NCBI GenBank assembly: GCA_037127475.1
Contig: CM073762.1
Span: 48,074,390-48,138,389, forward strand
Length of the DNA: 64,000 nt
Reading direction: 5' to 3'
DNA from: Arma custos
Lineage: Eukaryota > Arthropoda > Insecta > Hemiptera > Pentatomidae
The notes beneath the pieces are model-generated. The model saw only the letters and a list, made by a program, of their open reading frames with translations, had not been told where the DNA came from and did not search any database. Of this stretch, positions 1 to 12,825 are shown piece after piece. The position numbers were made by a program, and so were the translations under genes. Numbering within the stretch: position 1 is the first letter of the stretch; each line of letters opens with the position of its first letter.

Positions 1-660
1 GGCTAAAAAATATGTAATTCAATAAATAAATTCAAGTATATTTTGTTGAAAAATATGATATTATTTTTATGAATAAATAAATTGTTTTTGTAGTAATTTC
101 TATTTATTCGTAAAAATAAGAATTTATTTAAAAATAAGAATGTTTTTAAGATTGTTAAACTATTCTTAAAAAAAAGTTCTGTTTAGCGATTAGGACGTAG
201 TGTATCTATTATGATTATATTATGAATTTTTATAAATAAAATTCTATACAGATATGCGACTATCAATGATGTAATAAATATTCCATAACACTCTTCTTTT
301 GTTATCAGTAGGGTATTTTAAAGTACAATATTTTTATTTACATGCTCTGTGCGTCAATCATTAACCCTATCTTAAATTGTGATTAAGGAATACACCGAGA
401 AACAATTTTATCAGTTTTAAAATAGATTTACTTCTTTTATTATATTAATAGGCAATAAACAAGTGCATCATTTGGCCGAAACGATATCCCTATCATTTGG
501 GATAGCATTGAGGGGTTATCTTCAGCTGTCCATAATCAGCTGCAGACATTAGTATCAAGATAAAGATATTATGTTTTTATACAAGTCATAAAAATTATTA
601 TTTATGTTTACGAAATATGCCTAATTATTTACTAAATACATTTTTATATCAGATATTAAT
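1..660. other. AT-rich intergenic DNA, no gene seen
   Basis: AT-rich sequence with frequent stop codons in all frames. I see no exon-like coding texture, RNA gene or recognisable repeat boundary here. Confidence 0.5.
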
Positions 661-671
661 AAAATTTTTAG

Positions 672-800
672 GATGATGAATGTTGAAGGAGTTGATTTGA
701 TGGAGACTACGCTCAAACGCCATGTTTTCCCCCAATATAGGGTACCCATTTTCTAAAGGCTCCAGAAGAGTCTATACATCCCAAAGGGTATATCTATGTT
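672..800 (-). repeat. SINE family A, degraded fragment
   Basis: Antisense fragment of the tRNA-headed SINE family that recurs through the window. It keeps the block resembling 'gagactacgctcaaacgcc' followed by the 'gggtacccattt' segment and a degraded 'agaagagtctatacatccc'. The tRNA-like head is absent. Confidence 0.55.
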
Positions 801-949
801 ATGTTATGTTTTAGAAATTCAACATTCTACATACTATGCTGTACAGCTCCCTTTAAATCAGATCTTAACAACGAGTAATTTACAGAATACTTGAAAAATA
901 TTTTCATGCCAAATTTTGAAGCAGTAATCCTAAAAATATTAAATAAACC

Positions 950-1150
950 TGCACTATTTTACAAAGGACGGGTCTTGGGTTTACTGCATGCTGATACAAT
1001 ACTGTTTCTAAGCCAACGGTTGTGCAGGGAGGTGATTTGAGGAGATCACGCTCAATCGCCGGATTTTTCTCATAGATAAGGGTACCCATTTTATAGAGGA
1101 GGGGAAGCCCCGGGAGGGTCTGCAGATCCCACAGTCTCCATCTACAATGA
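950..1150 (-). repeat. SINE family A, headless copy
   Basis: Antisense SINE copy. It begins with the family 3' end ('gggtcttgggtttactgcat'), then 'caacggttgtgcagggaggt', 'gatcacgctcaatcgcc' and 'gggtacccatttt', and ends at 'cagatcccacagtctccatc'. The tRNA-like head is missing. A short open frame on the minus strand across this copy is not a gene. Confidence 0.7.
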
Positions 1151-1520
1151 ATAATGTATCTATCACGCCCCTGTTTTCAATCCCTTAGAGTTCCGTAACT
1201 ATGCGCTCTACAACATTAGCTCCTTATTTTATTAAATAATCATAAGAAAAAATAAGTAAAAGAAAGTTATTAACATCAATATTTTTGTAAATATTTGATG
1301 GAATTTTAATGATAATGTATTTACTGAAAACAATTATTATCAGTGAGCCAAGGATAATTTGTATATCCATAGCTGATGACATAATAAATTTTAGCTACAA
1401 TATATCGGTTAAGTTTAAAAAAAGAAGAAATAATTTTACTTAAATAAAGGAATTATTACATTTCAAAACTTACAGTAAGTCTTGAATATATATTCTTTAA
1501 AAGAAGCGCTTTTTAAATTA

Positions 1521-1532
1521 ATTTCAATAAGG
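1521..1532 (+). repeat. Target-site duplication (left) of jockey-like element 1
   Basis: The 12-bp word atttcaataagg occurs here and again at 4801-4812, directly after the poly(A) tail. This sets the boundaries of the insertion and shows it is 5'-truncated inside ORF1. Confidence 0.88.
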
Positions 1533-1976
1533 CAACAGAAACCCCAGATTTCCTATAACAAGCCCCAATCCTCCCAACCCAAATCCCGAGATCCTAGATC
1601 CAACCCTCAGAAATTCAATACTAAAATCCAAACTCCACGTCAACATATACCTCTCCATCCTGAAACATCAATAGTCAATCTACCACCACAGCAACCAAAT
1701 CCTATGTCTTCCAATCACAACAATCAAATGAATCCTTCAGTTCATCAAACAATGAATGCAAATCCAGCACCTCGGGTACAACCCCCAACCAACCTTCCTT
1801 TACCCGTTAATTATCAATATCAAATTCCAGACGCATACCCAGTCCAAATTCAAAACCCAATCGACATAAATTGTATCCTCTCATCCTTCCTGACAGAACT
1901 CCAAGAGATTATCAAGCCCCTCATCAACCTGCTCACGAGAATCCTTACCGAAGTCCCTCTTAATTACCCACGATGA
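1533..1976 (+). pseudogene. ORF1 (gag-like) C-terminal fragment, element 1
   Basis: C-terminal remnant of the retrotransposon's ORF1, the nucleic-acid-binding protein that packages element RNA. Only the low-complexity tail rich in Pro, Gln and Asn, and a hydrophobic C-terminal segment (around 'SSFLTELQEIIKPLINLL'), survive. The zinc knuckles seen in the second copy are lost by 5' truncation. The frame continues open upstream to 1482, but that part is flanking host DNA, so the upstream ATG is not the natural start. The frame ends with TGA at 1974-1976, overlapping the ORF2 start as ATGA. Confidence 0.8.
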
Positions 1977-4666
1977 GCATAAAGCCCCTAATTATTGTCC
2001 TATGGAATGCTAATGGACTGCTTAACCCTCGAGACGAACTTGACTTATTTCTTCATGACAATCACATAGACATCGCCCTATTGACTGAAACACACTTCAC
2101 AAAACGATCATATTTTTACATACGTGACTACATCACTTATAGATCAGATCATCCTGACAATACAGCACATGCCGGTTCTTGTATCCTTATCCATAAATCC
2201 ATACCTCATTCTCTTATACCTTCTACTCCAACTGACGTCATCCAATCAACTTCAGTAACCATTTCAACTAATCCTTTCCATATAACATTCTCAGCTGTAT
2301 ACTGTCCTCCTGGTAACTCCCTTTCTTATAACCTCCTCGAATCCTTATTCCGATCTCTCGGACCGCGTTTTATTGCTGGAGGAGACTACAACGCCAAACA
2401 TCAACGATGGGGTTGTCGAACATCCAATTCCCGTGGTAGCATTTTATCCCGAATTTCAACCTCTAATAGTTTCTCTATCCTTGCACCCATAAACCCTACT
2501 TATTGGCCTACATCGCTCAAAAAACGTCCAGATATTCTTGATATATTTGTTTCCTCACAGATTTCCTGCAATCAAACAACTATAAAATCCCTGGATGACC
2601 TTTCCTCTGATCACAGTCCAGTTCTACTTCAAGTACATTCAGTTCCCATTCCTAAGCCCTCTCATCCCAGACTGATTACCGGACGAGTAGACTGGGATAA
2701 ATTTCGATCTAATCTGGAAAATAATTTAAACCTCAAAATTCCGCTTAAAACAAAAGGAGACATCAATTCTGCAATAGACAAACTTACAGAATCAATACAA
2801 ACCAATATAATTGATAGCTCCTTACCAAGGAAAAACCATTATCAACAGAATAACTGGCCACTTCATATTCTCGAGTTATTAAAAGAAAAACGACGGGCAA
2901 GAGCGAAGTGGCACGGCACCAGATATCCATCGGACAAGAGTCATTATACCAAACTGACAAACAAACTAAAATCAGAGATCAGAACATTCAAAATTCAAAA
3001 TTTGTGTTACCGTACAGAAAATCTCAGTACTAATGACAAATCCTTATGGAATACCACTAGAAAACTCCTAAAATATAAAAATTTCAACCATCCACTTTTA
3101 ACCGAATCCCAAACCTGGTCAAGATCTGATGAAGAAAAATCACAAATTTTCGGCCAGCACCTATTCAACACATTTAACCCTCACCCAGATATCCTTAATC
3201 CTACCCAGTCTGAATGCATTGAAGCAGAGTTAAGTATTCCTCTTCAGTTGTCTCCTCCTCCTAAAGCATTCCATCCTTCAGAAATATCAAACATTATTCA
3301 CAGATTACCCGCCAACAAAGCCCCTGGGTACGACCTAATCACATCCTATATTCTAAAACGCCTTCCTCGGAAAGCGATCCTACTCCTTACATATATATAC
3401 AATGCCGTATTGCGTACCACATACTTTCCTGATTCCTGGAAATTATCCATAGTTAAGATGATACCAAAACCTAAAAAACCACCAGAACTTCCATCTTCTT
3501 ACCGTCCTATATCTCTCCTGCCCATAATGGGTAAAATGCTTGAAAAACTCATTCTGAAACGTCTACATCCTATAATAGAATCCAACCAAATAATCCCAGA
3601 TCACCAATTGGGTTTCAGAACATCGCACTCCACAATCCAGCAATGCCATCGAGTGGTGGACGTTGTCTCATCCGCATTAGAGCGCGGAATGAACTGCACG
3701 GGAGCTTTTCTCGATGTAGAGCAGGCTTTTGATCGAGTCTGGTATCCGGGACTGTTGTACAAACTCCGTAAATTCTTACCTTCTACTTACTTCCTTATTA
3801 TCAGTTCCTACCTCAGTAATAGAACCTTTAAAGTAAACCATAATTTTTCCTACTCTTGCCTCTTTACCCAGTTAGCTGGTGTTCCTCAAGGTAGTATCCT
3901 GGGTCCCATCCTATACACAATATATACAGCTGACATCCCAACCCATCCAAGCACTGTCCTCACTACGTACGCTGATGACACATGTGTGTTATCAGTAAAT
4001 AACGATCCATTTGTTGCATCCCAATATCTTCAATCCCATATCTCAAACCTTCAAGAATGGTGTCAAAATTAGAGAATTAAAATAAATCCTAACAAATCCC
4101 ACCAAATTACCTTCACTCTTCGTCGTAAACCTACGAATTCCTGCCCTACTGTATCCTTTAATAACACTCCACTGATCCCTGTCGAACAGATACCTTACCT
4201 AGGACTCCATCTGGACAAACGTCTCACTTGGAATCCTCATACAAGACTGAAAAGACAAGAAACTGCTCGACGATTTCGCCTACTTCAACATTTACTGGAC
4301 AAACGTTCAAAGCTACCAATTAATTACAAAAGACTCATTTACATGACAGTTATCAGACCTATTTGGACATACGGAGTTGAGCTTTGGGGCTCTACTAAAC
4401 CATCCAATTCATCTCGCATCCAATCCTTACAATCCAAAATCCTTCGTAAAATCCTCAATGCTCCTTATTATGTCACAAACAAACTCATCGATCATGATCT
4501 TAATATCCCATATGTTGCTGATTTGGCCCAAACTAGATACCTATCCTTCCATGAAAAGCTCCATACACACTTGAATCCGCTAGTATCTCGACTTGCTTCC
4601 CATACTATTGCTGATAACCCTCCGAGGCGTCTGAAAAGAAGATGGCCTCGAGACCTTCTACTATAA
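1973..4666 (+). pseudogene. ORF2 endonuclease-reverse transcriptase, element 1 (one stop)
   Basis: ORF2 of a jockey-like retrotransposon, about 897 codons, which nicks target DNA and copies element RNA by target-primed reverse transcription. The N-terminal apurinic/apyrimidinic-type endonuclease shows the TET of 'LLTETHF' (residues 38-40), 'GGDYNAKH' (136-143) and 'SSDHSP' (211-216). The RT domain shows 'YRPISLLPIMGKMLEKL', 'LGFRTSHST', 'GVPQGSILGP' and the catalytic YADD at residues 666-669. The frame is interrupted once by TAG at 4070-4072; the other copy has TGG (Trp) at the matching place ('WCQNWRIKI'). It then continues in the same frame to a stop at 4664-4666. The C-terminal region after RT is intact and there is no RNase H. 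The start ATG overlaps the ORF1 stop. Confidence 0.9.
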
Positions 4667-4800
4667 AACTTCATTGGAGTGCTATCAATGGATAGTTTCT
4701 CCACAAGTGATTTTTTTGTTCATGTCCTTTGTTCATACAGCCAATTTACTTGATGTAATGTTATTACAGTTGTAAATATCAATAAAAAAAAAAAAAAAAA

Positions 4801-4812
4801 ATTTCAATAAGG
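4801..4812 (+). repeat. Target-site duplication (right) of jockey-like element 1
   Basis: Repeat of atttcaataagg found at 1521-1532, immediately after the poly(A) tail. Confidence 0.88.
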
Positions 4813-5649
4813 TATTTAATTATGCCAACGACATGAATGCAATTTAACGTACAGAAAAAATAATATGACTCTCTTTATCTGTACCTAAATTTAATAACAA
4901 ATCATTGTTCTTTTCCACCCAATAATTAACAAAAATTTATTAATTTAATGGTAATTTAAAATACAATGCACCACGACTAGTTTTCAGAGCATTGAACTTA
5001 TTCCTTGAGTAATTCTTTGCTTAGTAGAAATAACATTGCATATGTAATGTAACTTAAAAAAAAATTTTTTTTTCTTAAAATTCATTACTTTTGTAACAAA
5101 AAAAGTTTTTTGATTAATGATTAAACTTAATGTTATTTTAAAATAATAAACGTATCGCTTCCGCACCCCCAATATCAAAAAAGAGCATTGTACAAATACC
5201 CCGTACCGAACCCCGAATCTAGAGAATCCTCTCATATACTTCTCAATTATTAACATTTAGAACAATATGCTTAACAATTAGATTTCATAGTTTCGAGATT
5301 TAACTAAGATATGAATTTTAAAAACCTTGAGTAACTCTATTTGGAGAATTCTAAAAAATAAAATAACTGTAAAATTTCCAACAATGCCTCATTTATCGCT
5401 TATTATGTAAGTCATTCTTCAAGACAACGTAGATTCTATACTTTTTATTTTTACAACTGTTGCTCAAAATTATATAATCCTATTAAATTATACTTAAAAG
5501 AAATAACTCAAAATATTCTTTTTACATTTCACTCCTTACACGCCTTTTTTTCAATAGTTTTTATTAAAACCCTAAAATCAAACTAAATATATCAATTCCA
5601 AAAAAGCTTAACAGTAGAGAAATGTTAAAATAACTTATTGACTGTAATA
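4813..5649. other. AT-rich intergenic DNA
   Basis: No supported gene. A minus-strand open frame around 4984-5256 is low-complexity (poly-Lys/Phe runs) and looks fortuitous. Confidence 0.5.
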
Positions 5650-6091
5650 CAGCAGTAGTGCGTCAATTATCGGATCTTATTTTGCCAGATGTAGTACGGA
5701 TAATCAAAAGTTCGGATACCCGAAATTATCTTAAAGGAAAGAGAATCCTAATTAACACCAAAACAATCCCCACGTTTGTATAAAAAAATATGCACATACT
5801 TAGTTAAAAAATAAGCGTTAATACAAATATGTACGCACATAGCAAGATTTATCAAGGTGTTAACAAAAAGTAAGTTTTAATATTAGTTTGCTTCAATCTT
5901 TACTTTATTCTTGTGGCAACTAAGTCTCTAATTATTAAGTATAATGGTAAGTGTGAGTAACAGATCTAGGAAATAAAATTTTAGAGAAAGTACACTTCAA
6001 AGTCGATCCCTCCTTATATCCTCTCCGAGAAGCCGGTTCGGATAACTAAATGTTCGGATAATCGACGCTGTACTTCGGATAATCGATACTG
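5650..6091. mobile_element. Pogo/Tigger-type MITE
   Basis: About 440 bp flanked by TA on both sides. The left end reads 'cagcagtagtgcgtcaat' followed by 'tatcgg'. The right end, read from the minus strand, begins 'cagtatcgattatccgaa' and continues through a second, tandem 'cagcgtcgattatccgaa' to 'ttatccgaaccggcttct'. CAG termini, TA duplication and repeated 'gattatccgaa' words fit non-autonomous pogo/Tigger elements. No transposase is present. The right terminus is duplicated with a period of about 24 bp. Confidence 0.65.
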
Positions 6092-6839
6092 TACTTCTGA
6101 ATATTTCAAATATAATAAAGTTCGTACTACAATAACGTATTCTTTAGAAAATTTTTCAGAATCTAAGAAGGTAAAACAAAAAAAAAGTTTTTTACAAATT
6201 TTATGGAAATTATAGAACATTATATGCTGAAAAAACAATATAAAACACTAAAGGAAATCAAGATTAAATCTAGTTATTTTCAAAACTGTGAAAAATACCC
6301 AACCAATTATATTTATATAAATTTATATTATATAAATGTTAGCAACTGCAACAAATGGTCAATTTATGGATTTCCTTAATATGAGCCAAATTAATTCTAC
6401 AAATTTTAAACGTATTGAGGAATATTGACCGAAGTGCCTGAAATTAACGGTAGTTTAAAATTTTTATAAAAAATGAGTTTTATAAAAAAAATTGTAAAGT
6501 TTATATTATATAAAACGATCTACTGATTTGAAATAATGCAATTATAGTGTGATATTTATGGTATTTAATGATAGTTAGTTGATTTCGAAAATCGCATATT
6601 TCAAATCGTAATAATTAAAACAAAAACTGTCTATGTTTTAAACAAAAAAAAAAAAATATATACCACAACATTTTAAATAGATAAATAAATATATAATATA
6701 AAATATTTGTTAGAAAAAGCAATGCCTACAGGAAAAAACAAAAGAGAATTTATCTCACCACTCCATCAGAGGGGACTGGCTAGATGGTGGCGCACCGCAT
6801 CTCACTTGGACTCCTGCAAGCAAACAGGGAAAATTACTA
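6092..6839. other. AT-rich intergenic DNA
   Basis: No gene or clear repeat. A short GC-richer patch near 6757-6830 has no recognisable identity. Confidence 0.4.
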
Positions 6840-6974
6840 AATAGTATTACTACACATTTATTATGATAATACTATTCATATTATTAAATGTTCTTATCTA
6901 CTTTTTTATTTTTCCATTAGCCAATTTCAGCTTATTGTAAATTCATATTCTATTATTTAATTTTTTGTTTGTTA

Positions 6975-7038
<64 letters not shown>

Positions 7039-7301
7039 TAATATATATATATATAAAATATATATATATATATATATTTTTATTTCTCTATCAGTATATA
7101 TATATTTTTATATTTAAATAATTAATATGTGAATGTTTTGATGTATGTATGTGTATGTGTGAAAATATACCACACTCATTATGATACTATTATTCATATT
7201 ATTAGATGTTCTTATCTACGTTTTTATTTTTCCATTAGCCAATTTCTGTTTTTTTTTTATTCTATAATTTTATTTTATGTTTTTGTTTGTTTTATATATA
7301 A

Positions 7302-7363
<62 letters not shown>

Positions 7364-7400
7364 CCTCCATTAGAACATACGTTTTAGTTCATATTTAATA
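6840..7400 (+). repeat. Tandem duplication of ~320 bp with TA microsatellites
   Basis: The segment around 6841-6975 is repeated at about 7165-7300. Both contain 'atgttcttatctac' then 'tttttccattagccaattt', and both run into long (TA)n arrays (about 6978-7036 and 7303-7355). The open frame across the second array encodes only an Ile-Tyr repeat and is not a gene. Confidence 0.75.
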
Positions 7401-7404
7401 GTAG

Positions 7405-7530
7405 TATTCCAATAATGTAGCCGTTTGGCCAGAAATATTTCTATAAATTTCTGTACAATATTGTTATTCTTAAGGGACCTGGTCCCAGAATAAAATTATT
7501 TTCCTATTCTATTATTATTATTATTATATT
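7405..7530 (+). mobile_element. 3' tail of a CR1/L2-like retrotransposon, sense copy
   Basis: Contains 'cttaagggacctggtccc' followed by 'agaataaaattatttt' and an (ATT)n tail. This matches the 3' end of the nested CR1/L2-like element (51,952-53,740), read here on the + strand. The stem GGGACC/GGTCCC replaces GGGAC/GTCCC of the other copies. No coding sequence survives. Another (TA)n run follows at about 7540-7566. Confidence 0.6.
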
Positions 7531-7534
7531 ATAT

Positions 7535-7570
<36 letters not shown>

Positions 7571-7984
7571 TTATATCTATTTTTTTTACTAATATTACAT
7601 TCAGGTCTTGAAATTCAGTTGGTTACTTGGTAAACTATCTTTTGACGACGTTCCGATACTACATTGTTCTCATAATAATATGTACAATTTATGTAATAAT
7701 ATAGTACGTATAAATTTTATAATTAGACTAGCGCGTGATTTAACATAATTCAATAAAAGCCTGCTGTTTCACTGTTTTTCAAGAAAGTTGAACGAATGTG
7801 AAACTCAAGAACTGAAAGTAAAACTTAATAGAAAAAAAAATCATAAAATTAAAATTATATAGTAATACATTTTATAATAATTTTAAATATACATCATTTT
7901 TTTCTTAATTGTCACTTGATGTTTTTTTTTTATAAGAGCTAACCTTCTAGTTTTTAATTACTTTTTAAGTATTTATGTAAATAC

Positions 7985-8100
7985 TATTTTATTTTCATTA
8001 CCTTACCTCTTGGCCAAATCCATGTTTTATAATTGTTATACACAAATATTAATCTTAAGAGGCCTATCCAAAAATAAAATTATTTTTCATTTCTATTAAG
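7985..8100 (+). mobile_element. Diverged 3' tail of the same retrotransposon class
   Basis: Shares the order 'ttggccaaa ... ttgttatac ... cttaagaggcctatcc ... aaaataaaattattttt ... ttctatta' with 7405-7530. The hairpin word is degraded (AGGCCTATCC). Older copy of the same tail. Confidence 0.4.
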
Positions 8101-9129
8101 TATATATGAGTCGTTAATTTTGATGCAACTCCATTTTATTTCTTGATATTTACTTTCAAATTCAAAACAAATTTGAAATATTGTTGACAAACTAAATTTC
8201 TAATAACATATTTACACTTATATTGAAATGGCATTGATTTTAATTGATTGATTACAAATAAAAAAATATATGTTGATTTTTAATAAAATTCAGCTTTAAT
8301 TATTTTTGTTTACAAAATAAAGTTGACTCACTTTCTAAATTAACAGTTCATTATTAAGCAGTCAGATGTACTACAATTTTATATTCACTAATGCAGACGT
8401 ATAAATGCATGCATTATTAGGACCTATAATTAGATATTTAAAATGGAATTAATCTAAAAATAAACATAAAAACTTCTCTGAGAACTGTTACTCAATTGAG
8501 AAAATAACTATTCCATCAATTCATTAAAGTACGTTATATTATACTATACTAAATCATATTATATTATAGCAAAGTATGTTAATGTAGATATTAAATTGTA
8601 GTGTATTATTATAGCATGAAGTGAAACTGAAAACACTTGTTTATATATATAGAAAAAACTTTCAGCGTTAAATGTATGCTAACCAACGTGATCTTCGAAA
8701 CAGTTATATGATCGGTTGTAAATATGTTACCGCACAATGTCGTAAGATGTATCATCGAGATATGTTCTTAATTAATTTAAAACTGCCTTTACGACCAAAT
8801 AAATTCTCAAATTAAATGTTGATCGAAGCTGATGATCTTGTTTCTGAAGGTTATTTTCAGGCATAGATATCATCATTGGTTAATGAAGTTGTACAAATGA
8901 TTAGTGAAGGGACTAAATTAACGTTTGTACAGAGGTATTGCTAATTTATATCATTTTTATATGTTATGTATTACCTAACTAAAATTGTTACATTTTTATG
9001 AAAAAAAGAAAAAGGTCAATAAACTGGCCGGAACGCAACAATATAAATAAGATCAATATTAAAATAAAATTATATTGATTATTTTGTTGAAGATCACAGT
9101 TGTTATTAAATTATGCATTGGGTTTCAGG
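8100..9129. other. AT-rich intergenic DNA
   Basis: No gene or repeat that I can support. Confidence 0.4.
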
Positions 9130-9447
9130 GTTAATAGCTGTACTGAAAATTTGAACTAAGGGCCTCAAAACAAGAAAAAAAAAGTTTACGGATGTATGCC
9201 CGCAAACGATTTCTTTAGGAGATATGCTTTGAACAATATTTAATATGAATATTAATGTTTACTTTTAATGAATAAAGTAGTCGAAAAACAAATATGTTAT
9301 ATTTATTTATTATGAAAAATAATTCATAACAATGAAAATCATAAGGTGGAAATATCTTCTAAACAAATGCGGACATACCTCCATAGGAAACTTTTTCCTT
9401 GTTTTGAGTTCCTTAGTTCAAATTTTTAGTTTGACTATACCATAAAG
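9130..9447. mobile_element. Fold-back MITE, ~95-bp terminal inverted repeats
   Basis: The left arm (about 9135-9230) contains 'aaatttgaactaagg', 'ctcaaaacaag' and 'gtttacggatgtatgccc'. The right arm (about 9345-9445) is its inverse, with 'ttgttttgagttccttagtt' and 'caaatttttagt'. The loop is about 115 bp of AT-rich sequence with no coding capacity. Superfamily not assignable. Confidence 0.65.
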
Positions 9448-11332
9448 CAACCAGCATAATTAAAGCTATCAACATTGAAATCGACTATATACGTATCTCG
9501 GATTATAAGTACGAAATACATACACAATTAAAAAGACAAAACGTTAGAATCAACTATCACATATTCCACACTAACTGAATTTACGAAACAAACAAATCCT
9601 TAATAGTAAATTAATACATAATATATTATATAATATTAATATTTAAAACAACTAATCTATGATCCTTTACTACGATCTACCAAGGAATGTTGAGCAGAAC
9701 TTTAGAATTCAGCAAAAAACTTCTCTATTCACAAGATACAAACAACACATTCAACAATTCTGAGAAAAATCATAAATGCTCCTTAATTTATTTCGAGTGA
9801 CACTAGTAGTAGTAATGAATACTCCATCGGAAAAAATATATATCAAGACGAATACACAGCACTTCATTAGTCAACACATATCCCTCTTTCCTGATATCTG
9901 CTACCCGGACTTTATATTAAAAAAATAAAAACACAACGGCCTAAAGGTCTGCTCCTTTGGACCAGTAATGGGACCAGTAATCACATGCAAAATTATTATT
10001 CCTGTAAATCGAGGAGAAAAATCATTTATATTAAATTTTCTTGTTGCGAGGCTTAGATGCAAATAATATAAATGCATAAACATAGTTGATTATATATTAG
10101 CAATTTTATAGAATGAATTGTTATACAATATGGTAGAGAGAGAGAATAATGAAGTTTCGGCCAAAACTAGAGAAACATTGATAATGAAAAATAGATGATA
10201 AAATATTTTTTTATTTAATCATATAGATTACAGTCGATCAGCGAACATAATTAAAATATTACAGTTTAAAAGGAACAATTTAATAAGATGTAATTGACAT
10301 ATATAACATAATTTAAAAAAAGAAATAATTTGAAGATTAAGAAATTAGCATTGTATTACGTATATAAAGTTTTTTTTCGAAAATGGATTTGATTAGAAGG
10401 AAGTACATTGCTATATTCGATAACAAGTTTCTGAAATTCGCAAATAAATGTATTTTGGTGAGTATGAAAATCAGTTTCATATAACACCATCTGTGTTATT
10501 ATAATGAACACTGATATTTAAAAGTAAATAATAATTATAAATTGTTAAACAATACAAATCCTTCAATTGTTTAAAAAAAATGGTAATTTTATTTTTCATC
10601 ATTAGTACTTAAACTAGCTATTTTGGTCGGTAACCATCGACAGAATTAACAACAAAGCGTTGTCGAAGATTCTAAAATGTATTTACTGATGTTGGAGGAT
10701 AAATAATAGGTTGAATAATTAAGCCTATAAATAAAAATATAATGAACTATAAAAAAACATTAAAAAAACAACAAGAATTTTGGTGTTTACGTAGTTAGAA
10801 ACTGAATTATAATGAATTCAGTCGTGTACGATGAAGGGAGCATTTTATGAAACAATATTAGCATATTTAATATTTATGTATTTTTTAAATATTTTTTGTA
10901 GCTTTATATACATACATATTTAGACTCAACATCACTATATCATTTGGACAAAAATTATACAAACAAACCCATAGGCGTCTCTAATAAAGTAATTGAAGAA
11001 ACCCGTTCCAAGTAAGTTGTCTGGAATTAAGTTGACAAGCACTGCAATGTTTATGAAACTAAAATGCCACTGAAACCTGCATAATATAGTAATAATTTAA
11101 AATACCGGGTATTATTGCCTTAAACCGAAATAATTGCTTGAAATATATTTATTCCGATCAGTATAAAGTGCTTGAAATATTGACAGGACTAACTCTAGAG
11201 GAATCACAAAACAACTTAATACCTTCAGACTTTCTCGATATAACACTTTGATTTAATTTAATCATGTCCTTTTTGATTAAGACTTGAAAGGTTTATTTTA
11301 ATATGTATATGTTTATCAGTGCCTTATATTCT
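9448..11332. other. AT-rich intergenic DNA
   Basis: No supported gene or repeat. Short open frames here lack coding texture. Confidence 0.4.
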
Positions 11333-11600
11333 GACGGAGCTGAGTGGGTAGAGCGCTAAATTGCAGTTATGAGGATCCTGTGTTAAAATCCGGATGTAAA
11401 AGAGAAATTAATTATTCTTTTAATAGCCATATATGGACTCCGTGAGAAAAGCAGATCCACCTCGGGCACAACCAGCCCCTATAAAGTGGGGGAAAAACTT
11501 GGCGATTGAGCGTGATCTTGGGCAAATAAATCCAAAGAATTAGAAGCAGTACAGTCTCTACCATGTAAATAAAACCAAGACCCTTGGGTCGTACTGGTAC
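11333..11600 (+). repeat. SINE family A with degraded tRNA-like head
   Basis: Sense copy. The head is 'gacggagctgagtgggtaga' (A-box like) and a B-box-like 'tgttaaaatccgg'. The body contains 'gcgattgagcgtgatct' and 'cagtacagtctctaccatgt', ending 'gtactggtacaa' followed by a T-run. Confidence 0.7.
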
Positions 11601-12227
11601 AATTTTTTTTCTATTTTAATGCTAGATTCATGGACGTTTTTTTTATATCTATCCGTTACTTCAAAGAAAAAATAAATAAATAAGACAGCACAGTATTAGA
11701 AACAATAGTCTCAATCATGGAATGTACAAAATACCCTTGGGTTACACTCGTGCATATTTTTTATATAAAAACAAATATTATTTGAATGTTTTATGGTTCT
11801 TGGAAGTTTTATTATCTGCTAGTTACTTTTAAAATGTTTAGTACTTACTAAAATAAAATGGGCTTAAAAAAAACTGCTCTTTTAGCTAATATAGATCGTT
11901 AACAAGTTCAGCTACTTAACTTAGGATATTGGGCAAAGATACATAGATTATCAAATTCGCGATGACAGGAATGGGTGTAGAAACACAAATAGCATGTTTT
12001 TTTCTAAAGCCCACACCTACAACCTCAAAACCAGTTTTTCATGCACTTAAAGGTCGGGAGAACGGCATTGATTCTTATCACGTCAAATTTCAGGAATGTA
12101 AACCCGAGCAGGCAACACCATACCGTCAAGTTTTGCAACCGTACTTAATTTAAATTAACTTTTACTTAGGCTATCTCACTTACAGATTTTTCAGGTACTT
12201 ATTAATATGATCTGTATAAAGTGTCTT

Positions 12228-12400
12228 CAGTTTAGTACATGGTAGAGACTATACTGTTTCTAAGACAACAGTTGTGCAGGGAAGTTATTTGGTCGAGATA
12301 ACGCTCAACGATTAGGGTTTTTCCCAGGTTAAGGTTTTCCACCGGTGATAGGGTAAGCACATCAATGGTTATAGACAGATGAAGGTCTCTATTTACGATG
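12228..12400 (-). repeat. SINE family A, headless copy
   Basis: Antisense fragment with 'cagtttagtacatggtagag', 'acaacagttgtgcaggga' and 'gagataacgctcaacgat', then degraded. Confidence 0.65.
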
Positions 12401-12554
12401 AAAAAATATACATTAAACATTGTATTATAGAAGCATTCTAATAACAATTGTTCAAAGAATGCTGTATAAAGAAGGCTTTGCTTACAGATAACGATTTGCT
12501 AAATACACAATTTTTTTAAACATTTATTCCAACAAAAACTGACGCCGTCCAAAA

Positions 12555-12825
12555 AACTCGGCGTTTCAGACAACTGCAACACTAAATAGACAATCGCTCT
12601 AAGGCTCCAATTAATTACAAAAGACTCATATAGATGAATATTATTAAACCTAGTTGGACTTACGGAGTAGAGCTTTGGGGCTTCACTAAGCCAGGCAATT
12701 CGTCTCGTATCCGATCCTTAAAATGTAAAATCCTCAATGCTCATTAATTTGTCACGAATAAGGTCATCCATAAAGACCTTAATGTCCCGTTTATTGCTGA
12801 AAAATAATCTGATACCAATCCTTCA
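12555..12825 (+). pseudogene. Jockey-like ORF2 C-terminal fossil
   Basis: Degraded + strand copy of the ORF2 C-terminal region of the jockey-like family. It can be followed through 'ccaattaattacaaaagact', 'acttacggagtagagctttg' and 'ggcaattcgtctcgtatcc', equivalent to 4315-4530 of the well-preserved copy. Multiple stops and indels; no 3' end. It abuts the fold-back MITE that follows. Confidence 0.75.

Larger units (their letters stand above)
1533..4800 (+). mobile_element. Jockey-like non-LTR retrotransposon, copy 1 (5'-truncated)
   Basis: Non-LTR retrotransposon on the + strand, bounded by 12-bp target-site duplications (1521-1532 and 4801-4812) and ending in an A-run from about 4784. It contains the 3' part of ORF1, then ORF2 (apurinic-type endonuclease plus reverse transcriptase), then a 3' UTR of about 130 bp. 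Its ORF2 closely resembles the antisense copy at 50,550-56,278. Good preservation, exact duplications and only one nonsense codon in ORF2 suggest a fairly recent insertion. Assignment to the jockey clade rests on zinc-knuckle ORF1, ORF2 domain order, absence of RNase H and the poly(A) tail; phylogeny would confirm it. Confidence 0.88.

Noticed and set aside
7129..7398. 89-codon open frame
   Set aside because: Its second half is an Ile-Tyr repeat from a (TA)n microsatellite.
9901..10083. 60-codon minus-strand frame
   Set aside because: No recognisable motif, no splice partner and AT-rich composition.
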